NCBI GenBank assembly: GCA_026018925.1
Contig: JAKSZU010000009.1
Coordinates: 69,428,949 to 69,492,948, forward strand
Direction: 5' to 3'
DNA length: 64,000 nucleotides
Source of the DNA: Tupaia tana
Lineage: Eukaryota > Chordata > Mammalia > Scandentia > Tupaiidae
In this document: one piece after another, positions 23,786-35,579 of the stretch
How the letters are laid out: each line of letters starts with the position of its first letter
Position numbering within the stretch: position 1 is the first letter of the stretch
Notes under the pieces: model-generated
The model's database searches: none
What the model was told of the DNA's origin: nothing
The model's input: only the letters and a program-made list of their open reading frames with translations
Made by a program: the position numbers and the translations under genes

Positions 23786-24263
23786 AGTCTTCTGCTGGGG
23801 TAAATGAAGTTAGCTTCTTGTAAAGTGGGAGAAAGAGGTCTTGTCTGAATTTTTAAGTGGACAGTTTTCCTAATTTTGACTCCTCTCATCTCCATTTTCA
23901 GAAGTACCTGGTAATGACAGTTCTGAAGACTTGTGAAGTACAATAAACACAATGTAATTCCACGAGGACAGAGGCTTGTTTTATTTAATTTTTAAACAGT
24001 TATATGCCTAGAATCTAGACATAAGTGCCTGATACATAATTTCCACTCAATACATATTTGTCAAGATAAAAAAAATAGTGACCAAAGATTATGTGAATGG
24101 TTGTGATAATGATCAAAGCTGAAAATCTAAATTAATGCTCGTACATGTGGTTTAAAACAAAATTGTGAGATCTAATTTAAGTTTATAATTTTTTCCTGTA
24201 AACTGATATCTTATAAACATTTTACTGTTAGAAGCATGACTGTGTAACAGGGTAAATGAATTG
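23786..24263. other. No feature recognised
   Basis: Unique-looking sequence. Confidence 0.4.
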
Positions 24264-24287
24264 TTTTTTTAGAATTACTTATTTAAT

Positions 24288-24327
<40 letters not shown>

Positions 24328-24709
24328 TTGGAGAGGTTTTTGCTATAGAGCACTTGCGCCCACCAGAAAGACAGAGAGAGACAGAGAGACAGAAAGTGAG
24401 AAATCACCCCCCAGGGGGGATGGCCACGCCACAATCCCTTCTCCTCCATTCTCTTCTCAGGATCTTGGGCATGCATGCACACGTGCTTGGCAGGTCTGAG
24501 ACTCGAAACGCGATCAACAACATGGCAGTCCAGCAAATAGGCATTACGCTACCTGCTGGTCACATTATTATTATTATTTTTAAAATTTGACCAGAGACAG
24601 ACACAGAGAAAGAGAGAAAGTGAGATAGCGAGACACCAGGTCTGGAACTTGAACTGCGATCACCCATGTGGAAGTCCAGTGCCTTAACCACCATGCCATC
24701 TGCCAGCCT
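24264..24709 (-). mobile_element. tRNA-derived SINE, type B, host of a second SINE
   Basis: Outer parts at 24264-24289 ('agaattacttatttaatttt') and about 24575-24709 ('aaatttgaccagagacagac' to 'ccatctgccagcc') join into one antisense type B copy, split inside its TTA-rich tail. Confidence 0.85.
24290..24563 (-). mobile_element. tRNA-derived SINE, type A, nested in type B
   Basis: (TTA)n sequence lies on both sides, as an expanded target duplication would leave. The copy has a short deletion between linker and B box ('cgtgcttggcaggtctgaga'). Confidence 0.88.
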
Positions 24710-25844
24710 AAGGTAATTGTATTTTATTTATTCATGTAATCTCTATTTAAACAATCACTAAGAAGCTACTAATTTTAAAAATAAATATATAAAAATAACT
24801 TATAAAATAATACAATCAGCATCCCCAAATGTGGAAAGTTCTAATTAAAGACTTCTGTTCTTATGTGGTAAATTTTTTTTCAATTAAAACAAAATAAAGT
24901 ATTATTAATAAAAGTCAAATGATGATTTTGATTACAAGAGGTTCAAATATGTAACTTATTACCAATGCTGCCATTGTTTAATTTTTGACTGCATATAAGG
25001 GAAAAAAGGCATAGGTAGTATAAAATAACAAGAGGCAAAAATAACAAAGGTGGTGAGCATGAAGTATAATGAATGTTATGTCAAAATAAAATTATTAAAG
25101 CATCTAAAATTTTGTATTCATGAACCAGTAAACTTATTGCTGTGTAGTTGGTAAATCTCAAATTTTAATTCTGTTTATTTTTTGAAAAGTTAAGCATTGA
25201 TGACAATAAACCATATTAAATACAGTAAACATTTTTAAAAAAGGCAGTTGTATATGTCATCGTATATAATGCTATCAGTTGAACGAGAGGAAATAGATTC
25301 TTCTCCTTTTGCTTCTAGTGCTGCTGTGTTAATTTTTAACTCAAGATGTCCCTCTGCTGGAGTACTGGATTGTTGAAATATAAACGAATTCTTTGCAAGG
25401 AACATGATCAGATTTATAAAATGTATTGTCTAAAATGTTCCTGCTGGTTTGTAATAAACTAACAGCACTATGTTACTGTTAAATTGTGCTAATAAAAAGC
25501 AACAAAAATATACGCAAGATATTTATAAATTATTTTGACAATTTCTGATTAAAAAACACGCCCTATGGCAATCCATTTTACAAATGCAAACTCAAATTCT
25601 ATTTCTGTTTCTGTCATTTTCAGGAAATAAATTATTTTTTTTACATATAACTTGATTAATGTGAGCTTTCTAATCTACTAATTTCTTCACATCAGTTCCT
25701 CCTTTTTCTTTTCATTTTGATCAATCTCTCCTTTATTTACTATTCCTGCATACTTCTCTCCAAAGATATTTCACTTGATTAAGTTGTTTTTTCCAACCTC
25801 CTCTGGATCTTTCCACATTATTGGACAGATCTTTCTTTCTATTG
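24710..25844. other. No feature recognised
   Basis: AT-rich. Nothing that looks like a gene. Confidence 0.45.
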
Positions 25845-26430
25845 CATTGATTTTTATGGTGGTAAAATATACATAACATAAAAATTGCCTTTTGAGCCAT
25901 TTTTAAGTATACAATTCCATGGAACAGAGTGTATTTACACTGTTGTGCAACTCTCATTGTTATTTATCTCCAGAACTTTTTTATCTTCCAACAATGAAGC
26001 TACATACCATTAAAAATGACTCTCAATTTTCCCCTCCCTTTAGTCCCTAGTAACTACTATTCTAGTTCTTTTCCCTATGAATTTGACTACCCTAGGTACC
26101 AAATAGTAACATGTAATATTTGTCTTTTTATTTCTGGCCTATTTCACTTAGCATAAAATTTTTAGGAGTCATATATTCTGTAATATATATCAGAATTTTA
26201 TTCCATCTTATGGCTGAAAGATATTTTACATGTATATGTCAAATGTAGCTCATTCATCAACAAACACTTGAGTTATTTCCACTTTTTGTCTATTGTAGAT
26301 AATGCTGTTGTAAACATAACATTGCCAAATCTAATGGCATTAAGATTTTCCCCATGTTAGGCAAATATTTCTTTTATTTTTTTAAATCAAGGAGGTATAA
26401 ATTAGATGGTTCGGCATTTCTGTACCATGA
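25845..26430 (-). mobile_element. L1 3' region in antisense (old)
   Basis: Antisense blocks: 'taacataaaaattgcctttt', 'tgtgcaactctcattgttat', 'tagtccctagtaactactat', 'tatttcacttagcataaaat', 'ttttattccatcttatggct'. Typical of an old L1M 3' end. Confidence 0.78.
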
Positions 26431-26685
26431 TGTAAAAGTAAATTAAAAATAATATTATTAAAAATAATATTGAGCATTTAATTATTTGTGTTTTCTGCAA
26501 TAATCAAATTTATATTTTTTGACTCTTTGTACTAGTATTCTTTTTGTGACCTCTTACAATAGCTAATGTAAAACGAGTTCAGCTCAAAATTATTTTATAA
26601 AACAATTTTCGAAGGAAAGAATATAAGAGTCAAAGGTAAATTTAATAAAATTTTTGTGGACTGTATAATACATTTAATGTAATAA
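26431..26685. other. No feature recognised
   Basis: AT-rich sequence. Confidence 0.4.
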
Positions 26686-26689
26686 AACT

Positions 26690-26835
26690 AAAGTGGTTTC
26701 TTTCTATAGTATTGTTAACTGGAATGGTGAGACATGTACACATATTGGAATATTCACTTTGCAAGATAAGTAGCATGTGATTGAATGTATAAAAGAAATT
26801 GAAATAAAAAAATTAAAGGAAATAAAATGAGTAAA
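26690..26835 (+). mobile_element. L1 3' UTR tail, 5'-truncated
   Basis: Shares 'tattgttaactggaatggtg', 'acatattggaatattcactt' and 'gtgattgaatgtataaaa' with the young L1 tail at 62.3-62.7 kb. Confidence 0.82.
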
Positions 26836-27129
26836 TAAATGATAGAGTAAAATTCAAACTCGCTGAGCTCAACAGAGGAACTTCCACTTTGACACAATTG
26901 TAACCACTATATTCTGTTGCCTCCCTTATATGTGGACTAAATGTTTTATGGCTATATTAAAAGTCCTATATTCAATGAGAAAAGAGGAAAAACAAAACAA
27001 AATGAAACAAAACAAACAAAAAACTAAGAAGCCCTACCACTTCTCTTTATAAATTTGCTGTTGTTTGCTCTGTAATGAAGCTTTATCTCCTCATTCAACT
27101 CTACAATTTTTTTGGTATATTTGTGTTTT
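26836..27129. other. No feature recognised
   Basis: Unique-looking sequence with an AAAAC-rich patch near 26990-27020. Confidence 0.4.
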
Positions 27130-28520
27130 ATCTCAAGGCAAAGATTTCTTGAAGAAGACCCCGAAGCATGAGAAACAGTCCCAAAAATAGAAAAACTACA
27201 TTAGGCTGAGAAGTTTCTGCACAGAAAAAAAAAAAAAATTCGAGTGAGAAGACAATACTCATAGTGGGAGAATATATTTGCAAACTGTATCTCAGATACA
27301 GGACTGATAACCAGAATATTTAGGAAACTCAAGCAGTTTACCTGCAAAACAAAAAGAAAAAAATCAATCCAATTAAAAGATGGTCAAATGAGCTGAGCAG
27401 AAAACTCTCCAAGGAAGACATACGAATAGCCAAAAAGCACATGAAAACATGCTTAAAATCTCTTATTATAGAGGAAATGCAAATCAAAACTACGAGAGAC
27501 CACTTAACCCCAGGCAGAATGGCTAAGATGAAAAAAATAAATAATGATAAGGGTTGATAAGGCTATGGTGAAAAGGGAACCCTCCTATGTTGGTGGGAAT
27601 GTAAATTTTTTATTTTTTGGAGATGTTTTTGCTATAGGGCATGTGTGCTGGACAGAAAGATAGAGCAGAAAATGAGAAATCACTCCACCCCCACCCCTGG
27701 GGAGATGGCCATGCTGCAATCCCTTCTCCTCCATTCTCCTCTCGGAATCTTGGGCATGCACACACGTGCTTGGCATGATTTTAAGCCACTAGGTCCGGTA
27801 CTCGAACCGTGGTCGACTACATGGAAGACCAACGACATAGCCATTATGCTAACTGCTGGTCCCAGGAATGTAAATTAGTACAGCCACTGTGGAGAACAAT
27901 ATGGAGATTCCTCAGAAACCTACAAATAGAACTACCATATGACCCAGTAATTCCATTCTTAGGTATTTACCCAAAGGATTGGAAAAACCCTTAATCAGAA
28001 AAACACTTACATATCCATGTTTATTGTGGCATTATTTACAATTGCTAGGCCATGGAATTAATTAAAATTTCCAAAAATAGATGAATGTATTGAAAAATTT
28101 GGCATGTGTACTCTATGGAATGCTCCTCAGCCATAAAAAAAAAAAAATGAAACCCTGGCATTTGATACAAAGTGGATGAATATGGAAGCCTTAATGCTAA
28201 GTGAAGCAAGCCAGACTATGAAAGACAGACTTTGTATGTCCCCACCCTATATATACCAGATGTCTGTGCTCTATGGCAGAAACTGAAAGGTTGAAGGTAT
28301 AATTGCAGGGAGGAAAACTGTGGATAATGTAGATAGAAGATAGTGGTGGGGAGGTAAAAGGGTTTGGGTAATAGGGGGAGGGAGGAGAAAAGGGAAAAAA
28401 TACATTTAATTGACACAAAAATAAAAATTATTTCCTGATGATAACATATATGATAAAGTCTTTATCTTGACTTATATGCAATGTATTTGTGCTCAGAAAA
28501 AAAATATGTTATAAACTGTA
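27130..28520 (+). mobile_element. L1 3' half (ORF2 C-terminal part and 3' UTR) with a SINE inside
   Basis: The order follows ORF2: 'gcaaagatttcttgaagaag', 'gaatatatttgcaaactgta', 'agaaaactctccaaggaaga', then after the SINE 'tacagccactgtggagaaca', the peptide [15 protein letters not shown] and 'ctcagccataaaaa'. The 3' UTR starts near 28200. Stops and small indels show that it is inactive. Confidence 0.9.
27608..27864 (-). mobile_element. tRNA-derived SINE, type A
   Basis: TSD 'ggaatgtaaatt' at 27596-27607 and 27865-27876, inside L1 ORF2 sequence. Confidence 0.96.
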
Positions 28521-28534
28521 AAGATGTATGGTAA

Positions 28535-28790
28535 AGGACCAGTGGATGGCATAGTGGCTAAGGCACTAGAACCCCACATGGCCAATCACAGTTCGAGTCC
28601 TAGACCTGGTAACTTGAAACTCATGCTGGGCACATGACCATGCATGCCCTAAATCCTGAGAGGAGACTGGAGGAAAAGGGATTGTGGCATGGCCACCCCC
28701 GTGGGCGTGGGGGGGGTGATTTCTCACACTGTCTCTCTGGCAAGTGTAGACGTCCTATAGCAAAAATTTCTCTCTCTTAAAAAAAAAAAA
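28535..28790 (+). mobile_element. tRNA-derived SINE, type A
   Basis: TSD 'agatgtatggt' (28522-28532) and 'agatgcatggt' (28791-28801). Placed just after the L1 end. Confidence 0.92.
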
Positions 28791-28859
28791 AGATGCATGG
28801 TGATTAAATGTAAATAATAAAAGATTTTCCCCATGTTTTCTCATGTTTTATTGTTTTAG

Positions 28860-30420
28860 CTCATTTTCTGGTATATTTTATTTTTCTAGCTAAAAAATAA
28901 AAGTTGTATATATTTATCAAGTACAACATGATGTTTTGAAATATGTATATATTGAGAAATGGCTCAATCAACCATTTAACATATGTATTAGTTCTAATAC
29001 TTATCATTTTCAGTGTTGAGAACACTTAAAATCTACTGTCTTAGCAATTTTCAAAGTATAATACTTAGTAATTAGCTATAGTCATCACATTGTACAATAG
29101 AGCTCTTTAATTCCTATCTAACTAAAATGTTGTGTCCTTTTCTAAGCCCTAATACCTCAGCCCTGGTAGCCAGCATTCTACTCTTTAATTCTATAAATTC
29201 AACTCTTTTTAGATTCCATATAAAACTGAAACCATGCAGTATTTGTCTTTCTGTGTGATTCATTTAGCATAGTATCTTCCACGCTCATTCACTTTACAAA
29301 CAATACTATCTCTCTTTTTTAAGGCTGTACACGACTCTATTACGTATATATTCTACACTTTAAAAATCATGTATTGATGAGAACTCATAATTGATTACAT
29401 AATTCGACTATTGCAAATAGCATCACAATAAATCTAGAAGTGAAAATATCTCTTTGATATACTGATTATCTTTTCTTTGGATATATGCCCAATAGTAAAA
29501 TTCTGGATCATACAGTAGTCTTATTTTTAATTTTTTAAGGGACTTCTGTATTGTATTTCATAATGGTTTTATCAATTACATTCACATTAATTTCTTTTTT
29601 TGTTGCATTCTTGCCAACACTTGTTCTCTTTGTATTTTTGTTAATAGTCATTATAACAGCTGTTAAATGATATCTCATTATGATTTTCTTTTGCATTTCT
29701 CTTATGATTAATAATGTGGAATTTTCTAAAAATATACTTGTGGGATTATTTTTATGTCTTCTTTATTCCTTTTTTTTTTTTTTTTTTAGAGTTTTTTGAT
29801 ATAGGGAACAGGTGCTCACCAGAAAGACAGAGAGACAGAGAAACAGAAAGTGAGAAATCACACCCCCCCCCCCCAGGGGGAATGGCCATGCCACAATACT
29901 TTCTCCTCCACTCTCTTCTTGGGATATTGGGCACTCATGCACATGTGCCTGGCATGAGTTTCAAGCTATTGGGTTTGAGATTTGAACCATGGTAGTCCAT
30001 ATGGAAGTCTAACACCTTAACCACTATGCCCTCTGCTGGCTCCTTTATGTATTATTTTCAGAAATGTTTGCATCCTTTGCCTACTTTAGATTTAGGTGGT
30101 TTTCTTGAATTGAGCTGGAAATTAACTTCTTATCATATATATGGGTTGCAAGCACTGTCTTTCATTCTATAGGATTTGTCTTCACTGTTTATATTCTTTC
30201 TTTTTTTTTGGCAGAAGCTTTTTAATGAGATGTACTCTTACTTATTCATTTTTGCTTTTGTCATTTGTGCTTTTCAAGTCATGTTCAAAAAAGTCCTTGC
30301 CCAAATCAATATAATTGAGCTTTTTCTATACTTTTTTTCCTAGTAGTTTTATAGTTTGTGGCCTTATGATTAAATCTTTAATAAATTTTAAGTTAATCTT
30401 TGTTCCTGGTGTGAGGTAAG
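28860..30420 (-). mobile_element. L1 3' part in antisense, split by a SINE
   Basis: Reverse-strand L1 order: 'tattctactctttaattcta', 'gattcatttagcatagtatc', 'atatatgcccaatagtaaaa' and, beyond the SINE, 'agaagctttttaatgagatg', 'caagtcatgttcaaaaaagt', 'gttcctggtgtgaggtaaga'. The last belong to ORF2. Confidence 0.85.
29770..30042 (-). mobile_element. tRNA-derived SINE, type A, diverged
   Basis: Tail of about 18 T, a C-run at about 29863-29874, and a decayed B box. Inserted in antisense L1. Confidence 0.92.
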
Positions 30421-30711
30421 ACTCAGAAGTACATGTGAAAAATTCTCATAACTCTTTAACAGAAAGTTGGACTACATGTTCACAGGATAAAGTCTAAGTC
30501 CTTAACAGATAATGGATGCTATCGAGTAGAAAGTGGAATGGAAACTAGAGGCTGCATAGTTCTGAGAGACATTAGAATTTTAGGCCTGGCTTATTGGAAC
30601 AAGCTCATTAATACCCATGGTACTCAGTTGAGATATCAGAAGGCTAAGCATTAGGCACAAAGATTTACCTTTAGAATAAGGATTAGCAAATATTTTCTGC
30701 AAAGAAGCAGC
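30421..30711. other. No feature recognised
   Basis: Unique-looking sequence. Confidence 0.4.
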
Positions 30712-31118
30712 ACATTAGCTTGCTAGGACTGCCATAACAACATACCACAGACCGGGTGCCTTAAGCAATAAGAATCTGTTTTCTCACAGTTATAGAGATT
30801 AGAAGTCTAAGATCACACTGTCCAAGCAACAATAGGTTTGTTTTCTCCTGAGGTCTCTCCACGTGGCTTGCAGATGGCTGTCTTCTCATTGTCCTCACAT
30901 GATGTTTCCTTTATTTGTGCATATTTCTGTTTTCCATGTGTGTCTAATTTTTCTCTAAAGGACACCAATGTGATTAGGTTAAGGCCTAAGCTATTAGCAT
31001 AATTTTAGCTTAATCACTTTAAAGGCCCTATTTTTGAGTATAGACACATTCTGAGCTAATAGGTATTAAGGCTTCAACACAATTGTGGGAGAGACTCAAT
31101 TTAGCTTGTAAACATCAG
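30712..31118 (-). mobile_element. MaLR-type solo LTR (MLT1-like)
   Basis: In antisense: 'cattagcttgctaggactgc', 'cataacaacataccacagac', 'ttctcacagttatagagatt', 'cacgtggcttgcagatggct', 'aaaggacaccaatgtgatta', 'gagtatagacacattctgag'. A close match to the MLT1 pattern throughout. Confidence 0.85.
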
Positions 31119-31595
31119 ATAGTAACTATTTTAGGTTTGTGATCCATAAAGTCTCTTTTATGACTCTGCCACTGAAGCAGGAAACAATCCTTATATGATA
31201 CATAAACAAATGAGTATGACTGTATTCTAATCCTTAAAGAGCAACATAATAATAAGTACAATAATATTACCTTCAAATCCATTAGAAGAGATAAAATGTA
31301 ATTTAAAAAGTATTAAGTTAACCTTAAAAAGGCAGAAAAAAGGATCTAGGAACAAAATATAAATTGGAATATTTTAAAAGTGCCATTTATAGTAGAATAA
31401 AACAAAGCATTATTAATAATTACTTGAATATTACTAAACACTTCAAATAAAAATCATGGAAAAAATCCAGGACCTATTTTATGCTAATTTCCGGAGGCAC
31501 ACTAAAACATAAAGACAGGGAAAGGTCATGAAAAAAAGAAACTACACAAATCTTAAGCTTAAAAAAGTGAATATAATACTGGAGAAAATAAATAA
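31119..31595. other. No feature recognised
   Basis: AT-rich sequence. Confidence 0.4.
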
Positions 31596-31704
31596 AGAAG
31601 AATATTTTCCCTTATCATAAGGGAGATAGATGCACATTAAAACCACAATGAGATACCACCTAACTCTTGTCAGAATGGCGAAGATTAAAAATACAAAAAG
31701 TGCT

Positions 31705-31969
31705 GGGAACCAGCAGTTAGCGTAATGGCTATGTTGCTGGACTCCCACATAGTCGACCGCGGTTCGTGTCCCGGACCCAGTGGCTTAAAACTCACACTGG
31801 GCACGTGTGCGTGTGTGCCCAAGATCCCGAGAGGAGAATGGAGGAGAAAGGATTGCAGCGTGACCATCCCCCCTGAGGGGTGATTTCTCCCTTTCTGTCT
31901 CTCGGTCTCTCTCTGTCTGTCTGGAGAGCACACGCCCCCTATAGCAAAAATCTCTCCAAAAAAAAAAAA
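31705..31969 (+). mobile_element. tRNA-derived SINE, type A (A2)
   Basis: Perfect 17-bp TSD 'aaaatacaaaaagtgct' beginning at about 31688 and 31970. B box GTTCGTGTC. Confidence 0.97.
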
Positions 31970-32467
31970 AAAATACAAAAAGTGCTAAGTGTTGGCAAGG
32001 TTGTGGTGAAAGGGGAACTCTCCTATACTGTTGGTGGGAACATAAATTGTTCCAGCCACTGTGGAAAACAATATGGAGGTTCCTCAAAAATCTACAAATA
32101 GAACTACCATTTGATCTAGCAATCCTACTTCTGGGTATCTACCCAAAAGACAGGAGAATGCTCAATTGGAAGAGAGCTTGCACATCAATGTTTATTGCAG
32201 CATTATTCACGATTGCTTAGTCATGGGACCAAACCAAATGTCCACAAACAGATGAATGGATTGAAAAAATGTGGCGCATATACTCCATGGAATACTATTT
32301 AGTCATAAAAAACAAGAAGACACTGACATTTGATTGAAAGTGGTTGAATATGGAAGATCTATTGCTGAGTGAAGCAAGCCAGGTTATGAAAGACAGATAT
32401 TGTATGTATCCACTTAATATATACCAACTATCCATACTCTGTGGTAGAGATTGAAATACTGGAGGGT

Positions 32468-32641
32468 GGGGCCTCCAGGTGGTGTGGTGGTTAGAGGTCC
32501 TGGATTTCCACATGGCCGATCATGGCTGGAGTCAGTTGGCTTGCTTTCTTACTTTCCCTTTTCTTTCTCTGTCTTTCTGTCCCTCTCTATTTAAATTAAA
32601 AATAACTAATGGAAATAAATAAATAAATAAATGATTATTAA
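32468..32641 (+). mobile_element. tRNA-derived SINE, type B
   Basis: TSD 'aaatactggag' (32454-32464) and 'aaatattggag' (32642-32652), in the L1 3' UTR. Confidence 0.92.
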
Positions 32642-33035
32642 AAATATTGGAGAGCATAAAAGCAGTGAAAATAGTTATGGACACTGAAGACAGTGTAGAA
32701 TGGAGGAGGAGAAAAAGGAAGAGTGCAAAGGATAGCATGAGAATAGATAGAGAGGCATGACATTAGTGGGACACAGAAATGGTTTATTACCTGTTGATGA
32801 TAACATGTATACTATTGTAAACTGAACTGTTCTGAGAAGTATTTCATGTTAGGTAAATTCTCTTTACAAGCCAAATGATGTCTAGTGATTGAATGTTTAA
32901 AAAAATAAAGAGAATAAAATACAATAATAATAAATAATGTAAAGATAATACTAAATAAACAAAAAGAGGTATATTTTATAACAATAATAGAGAAATTGAA
33001 CAGAAAGCTATAACAATGCTAGAGGTATTTTTTTA

Positions 33036-33275
33036 AAAATATTTTTAAAATTTATTTATTTTTTCCATGAATAAGAAAAATAAAGAGGGACAGAGAGAGA
33101 AAGTCTGCACTCACCAGCAGGGTGTTGATGCCACAATCCATTCCCAGCCCTGAACCATGGTGATAGTGTTTCTAGCATACTCAGAGAAGTCTATGGACTT
33201 GAACCTGGAACCTTCTTGTATGAGATTGCTGTACAGAATATTGTGTTTTAAAGCTGCACCATCATCTGATCCCAG
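33036..33275 (-). mobile_element. SINE, type C
   Basis: Antisense: 'aaaatttatttattttttcc', 'aaagagggacagagagagaa', body with 'gcatactcagagaagtctat', end 'caccatcatctgatccc'. Confidence 0.65.
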
Positions 33276-33352
33276 TATAAAATTTATGTTGATCGAATTG
33301 CAGAGCTTCAAAAATACATGAAGCAAAAATGTTCAGAACTAAAAATAAATTA
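33274..33352. repeat. Duplicated segment, copy 1
   Basis: 'cagtataaaatttatgttga' to 'ttcagaactaaaaataaatt' recurs at 34647-34695 and 34880-34925, split there by a SINE. Confidence 0.85.
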
Positions 33353-33577
33353 ATTAATAACTTTATTTATTTTTCCATAAAAGAGATAGTGAGAGAGGGA
33401 GAGAGACGCCTCCATAAGGATCTTCATGCTGTGATCCACTCCAAGTCTCACTTGATGCAAATCATGGAGGTATATATGTGTATGTATGCCTAGGAAAGTC
33501 CTGGTATGCAAACTCAGGCCCTTTCCCATTCCCATGTGGGTACAATTGCATTACTACTGTGCCACCATCTAGCCCCA
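33353..33577 (-). mobile_element. SINE, type C
   Basis: 'aactttatttatttttccat', GA-rich part, body 'ggaggtatatatgtgtatgt', end 'gtgccaccatctagcccc'. Confidence 0.7.
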
Positions 33578-33638
33578 TTACTTGAGGATTCTGATGCCTC
33601 CATGGAGAGAAACAAACAGATAAGATATTGCTAATGTG

Positions 33639-33887
33639 GGGCCAGCAGGTGGTGTGGTAGTTAAGGTGCTAGACTCTCAAATGGCCAACTGCAGTTCAAG
33701 TCCCAAATCTGCTTTCTTTAAACTCACTCTGGATGTGCATTTGAGCATGCCCAAAATTCAAGGAGGAGAATAGAAGAGAAGAGATTGCCAGGAGTTCATC
33801 CCTCCTGGGGTGTGATTTCTCACTTTTTCTCTTACCGTCTCTCTCTGGCTTACCAACTAGCGTGTGTGCCCTATGACAAAACCTTAA
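33639..33887 (+). mobile_element. tRNA-derived SINE, type A, diverged
   Basis: TSD 'attgctaatg' at 33627-33636 and 33889-33898. Short deletion after the B box. Confidence 0.93.
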
Positions 33888-34060
33888 AATTGCTAATGAA
33901 AGAGAATATTTGAACAATGCTTGAACCTACTTTACCTAAATGACATTTTCAAAATACTATACCCTAAAATACCAGAATGCACATTCTTTTCAAGTGTACA
34001 TGGAATATTTATCAAAATAGACTATGTGTTAGATCATAAAACAAATCTCAATACATCTTT

Positions 34061-34320
34061 TTTTTTTTTTAAGAGGTTTTTGCTATAGGGCATGTGCGCT
34101 CGCCAGAAAGACAGAGAGAGACATAGAGACAGAAAGTGAGAAATCACCCCCCAGGGGGGATGGCCAAGCCGCAATCCCTTCTCCTCCATTCTCCTCTCGG
34201 GATCTTGGGCATGCATGCACACACGCCCAGCATTGAGTTTAAGCCACTGGCTCCGGGACTTGAACTGTGGTCGACAACATGGGAGTCCAGCAACATAGCC
34301 ATTACGCTAACTGCTGGTCC
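34061..34320 (-). mobile_element. tRNA-derived SINE, type A (A1)
   Basis: Flanked by 'caatacatctttt' at 34049 and 34321. The same target word recurs at about 34524, after the next SINE. Confidence 0.95.
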
Positions 34321-34335
34321 CAATACATCTTTTTT

Positions 34336-34518
34336 AAAGAGAATTATTTTATTTAACTCTTTTTATTTACTTATTTATTTTAATTTGACCAGAGAGGGAC
34401 AGAGTGAAAGAGAGAGAGTGGCAAAGTGAGAAAGCAAACCACCAGGTCCAGGAATTGAACCATGGTCAGCCATGTGGGAGTCCAACATCGTTAACCACAT
34501 GCCACCCGTTGGTCCCTG
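34336..34518 (-). mobile_element. tRNA-derived SINE, type B
   Basis: 'gagaattattttatttaact' to 'gccacccgttggtccctg'. Right TSD 'aaatctcaatacatctt' begins at 34519; its left partner is at about 34043-34059, outside the type A copy. Confidence 0.93.
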
Positions 34519-34549
34519 AAATCTCAATACATCTTAAAAGATTGGAATC

Positions 34550-34646
34550 TTGGGGTAGTGGCCAAGGGCACTGGACCCCCACATGACCAACTGTAGTTTG
34601 ATGATCCAGTTTTCTCACTTTCCCTCTTTCTCTCTCTCTTTCTTCC
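34550..34646 (+). mobile_element. Truncated type B SINE
   Basis: Starts within the A box ('ggggtagtggccaaggg'), lacks a clean B box, and ends in the CT-rich part against the duplicated segment. Confidence 0.75.
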
Positions 34647-34925
34647 AGTATAAAATTTATGTTGATTTAATTGCAGAGCTTCAAAAAATACATGAAGCGG
34701 GACTGGCAGGTGGTGTGGTGGTTAAGGACGCTGGACTCCCAAATGGCTGACTGCGATTCAAGTCCCGGACCTGGTGGCTTGTTTTCTCACTTTCCCTCAT
34801 GCCCTCTCTCACTCTGTTCCTCTCTGGTAAAATGAAAATAAATAAATAAAGTGAAATAAAGTAATTCTTTAAAAAAATACATGAGACAAAAACTTTCAGA
34901 ACTAAAAAATTAATTAATTAATTAA
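34647..34925. repeat. Duplicated segment, copy 2, split by a SINE
   Basis: Second copy of 33274-33352. It continues into a second type C start ('ttttccataaaagagagact'), so the duplication includes the junction with that SINE. Confidence 0.8.
34697..34872 (+). mobile_element. tRNA-derived SINE, type B
   Basis: TSD 'aaaaaatacatga' on both sides (34683-34695 and about 34873-34885). Inserted in copy 2 of the duplication. Confidence 0.94.
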
Positions 34926-35070
34926 TAATTTTATTTATTTTTCCATAAAAGAGAGACTGAGAAAGGGAGAGAGGCACCTCCATAAGAATCTTCACTCTGC
35001 CCCTCTCTGGTCAAATTAGAATAAATAAATAAAATAAAGTTCAATAGTACAATTCTTTTAAAAAAAAACA
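34926..35070. mobile_element. Type C (antisense) joined to a type B tail (sense)
   Basis: Up to about 34996 this is the antisense start of a type C SINE. It switches to 'cccctctctggtcaaattag' and 'aaataaagttcaatagtaca', a plus-strand type B 3' end. It looks like a rearrangement junction. Confidence 0.65.
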
Positions 35071-35333
35071 TTGAAATCTTAGAAACTGTGTTTTCTAACC
35101 ACAAGAGAAATAAATTATAAATCATTAATAAATGATATCTAAAATAAACCCAAATATTGGGAATTTAAGTAGCACACTTCTAGGAATCCAGGTATTGAGT
35201 AAAATATCATGAGAGAAATTAGAAAATATTTTGAGCTATGGAATAATGAAAATAAAAATATTAAAATTTATGAACTACAGGTAGAAACACTACTAGCAAG
35301 AGATTGCTTATATTAGATAAAAAGATTTCAAAT

Positions 35334-35577
35334 TAGAGCTATTAGGTGGCACAGTGGTTAAGGCACTGGATCCCCATATAATCAACCATGATCCAAGTCC
35401 TGGACCCAGCAGCTTGAAATTCATACCAGGCACATATGTGTGCATACCCAAGACCCAAGAGGAAAATGGAGGAGAAGGGATTGTGGTTTACCCATATTCC
35501 CGCTAGAGGGATAGTGATTTCTCCCTTTTAATTTCTGTATCTCTGGTGAGTGAATGCACCCTATAGCAAAAATTTCT
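35334..35577 (+). mobile_element. tRNA-derived SINE, type A, diverged
   Basis: 'attaggtggcacagtggtta', 'ccaagtcctggacc', linker and 'cctatagcaaaaatttc'. Its 3' end touches the poly(T) of the DNAJA1 retrocopy. Confidence 0.88.
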
Positions 35578-35579
35578 TT

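Larger units (their letters stand above)
31600..32930 (+). mobile_element. L1 3' end with two SINEs inside
   Basis: ORF2 C-terminal sequence ('acattaaaaccacaatgaga', 'ttccagccactgtggaaaac', 'atttgatctagcaatcctac') is followed by the 3' UTR with 'ttgtatgtatccacttaata' and the terminal 'gtgattgaatgtttaaaa'. Interrupted at 31705-31969 and 32468-32641. Confidence 0.92.

Noticed and set aside
34043..34536. CRISPR-like array, from regularly spaced repeats of the same word
   Set aside because: The repeated word is a retroposition target duplication flanking SINEs, and the context is mammalian.
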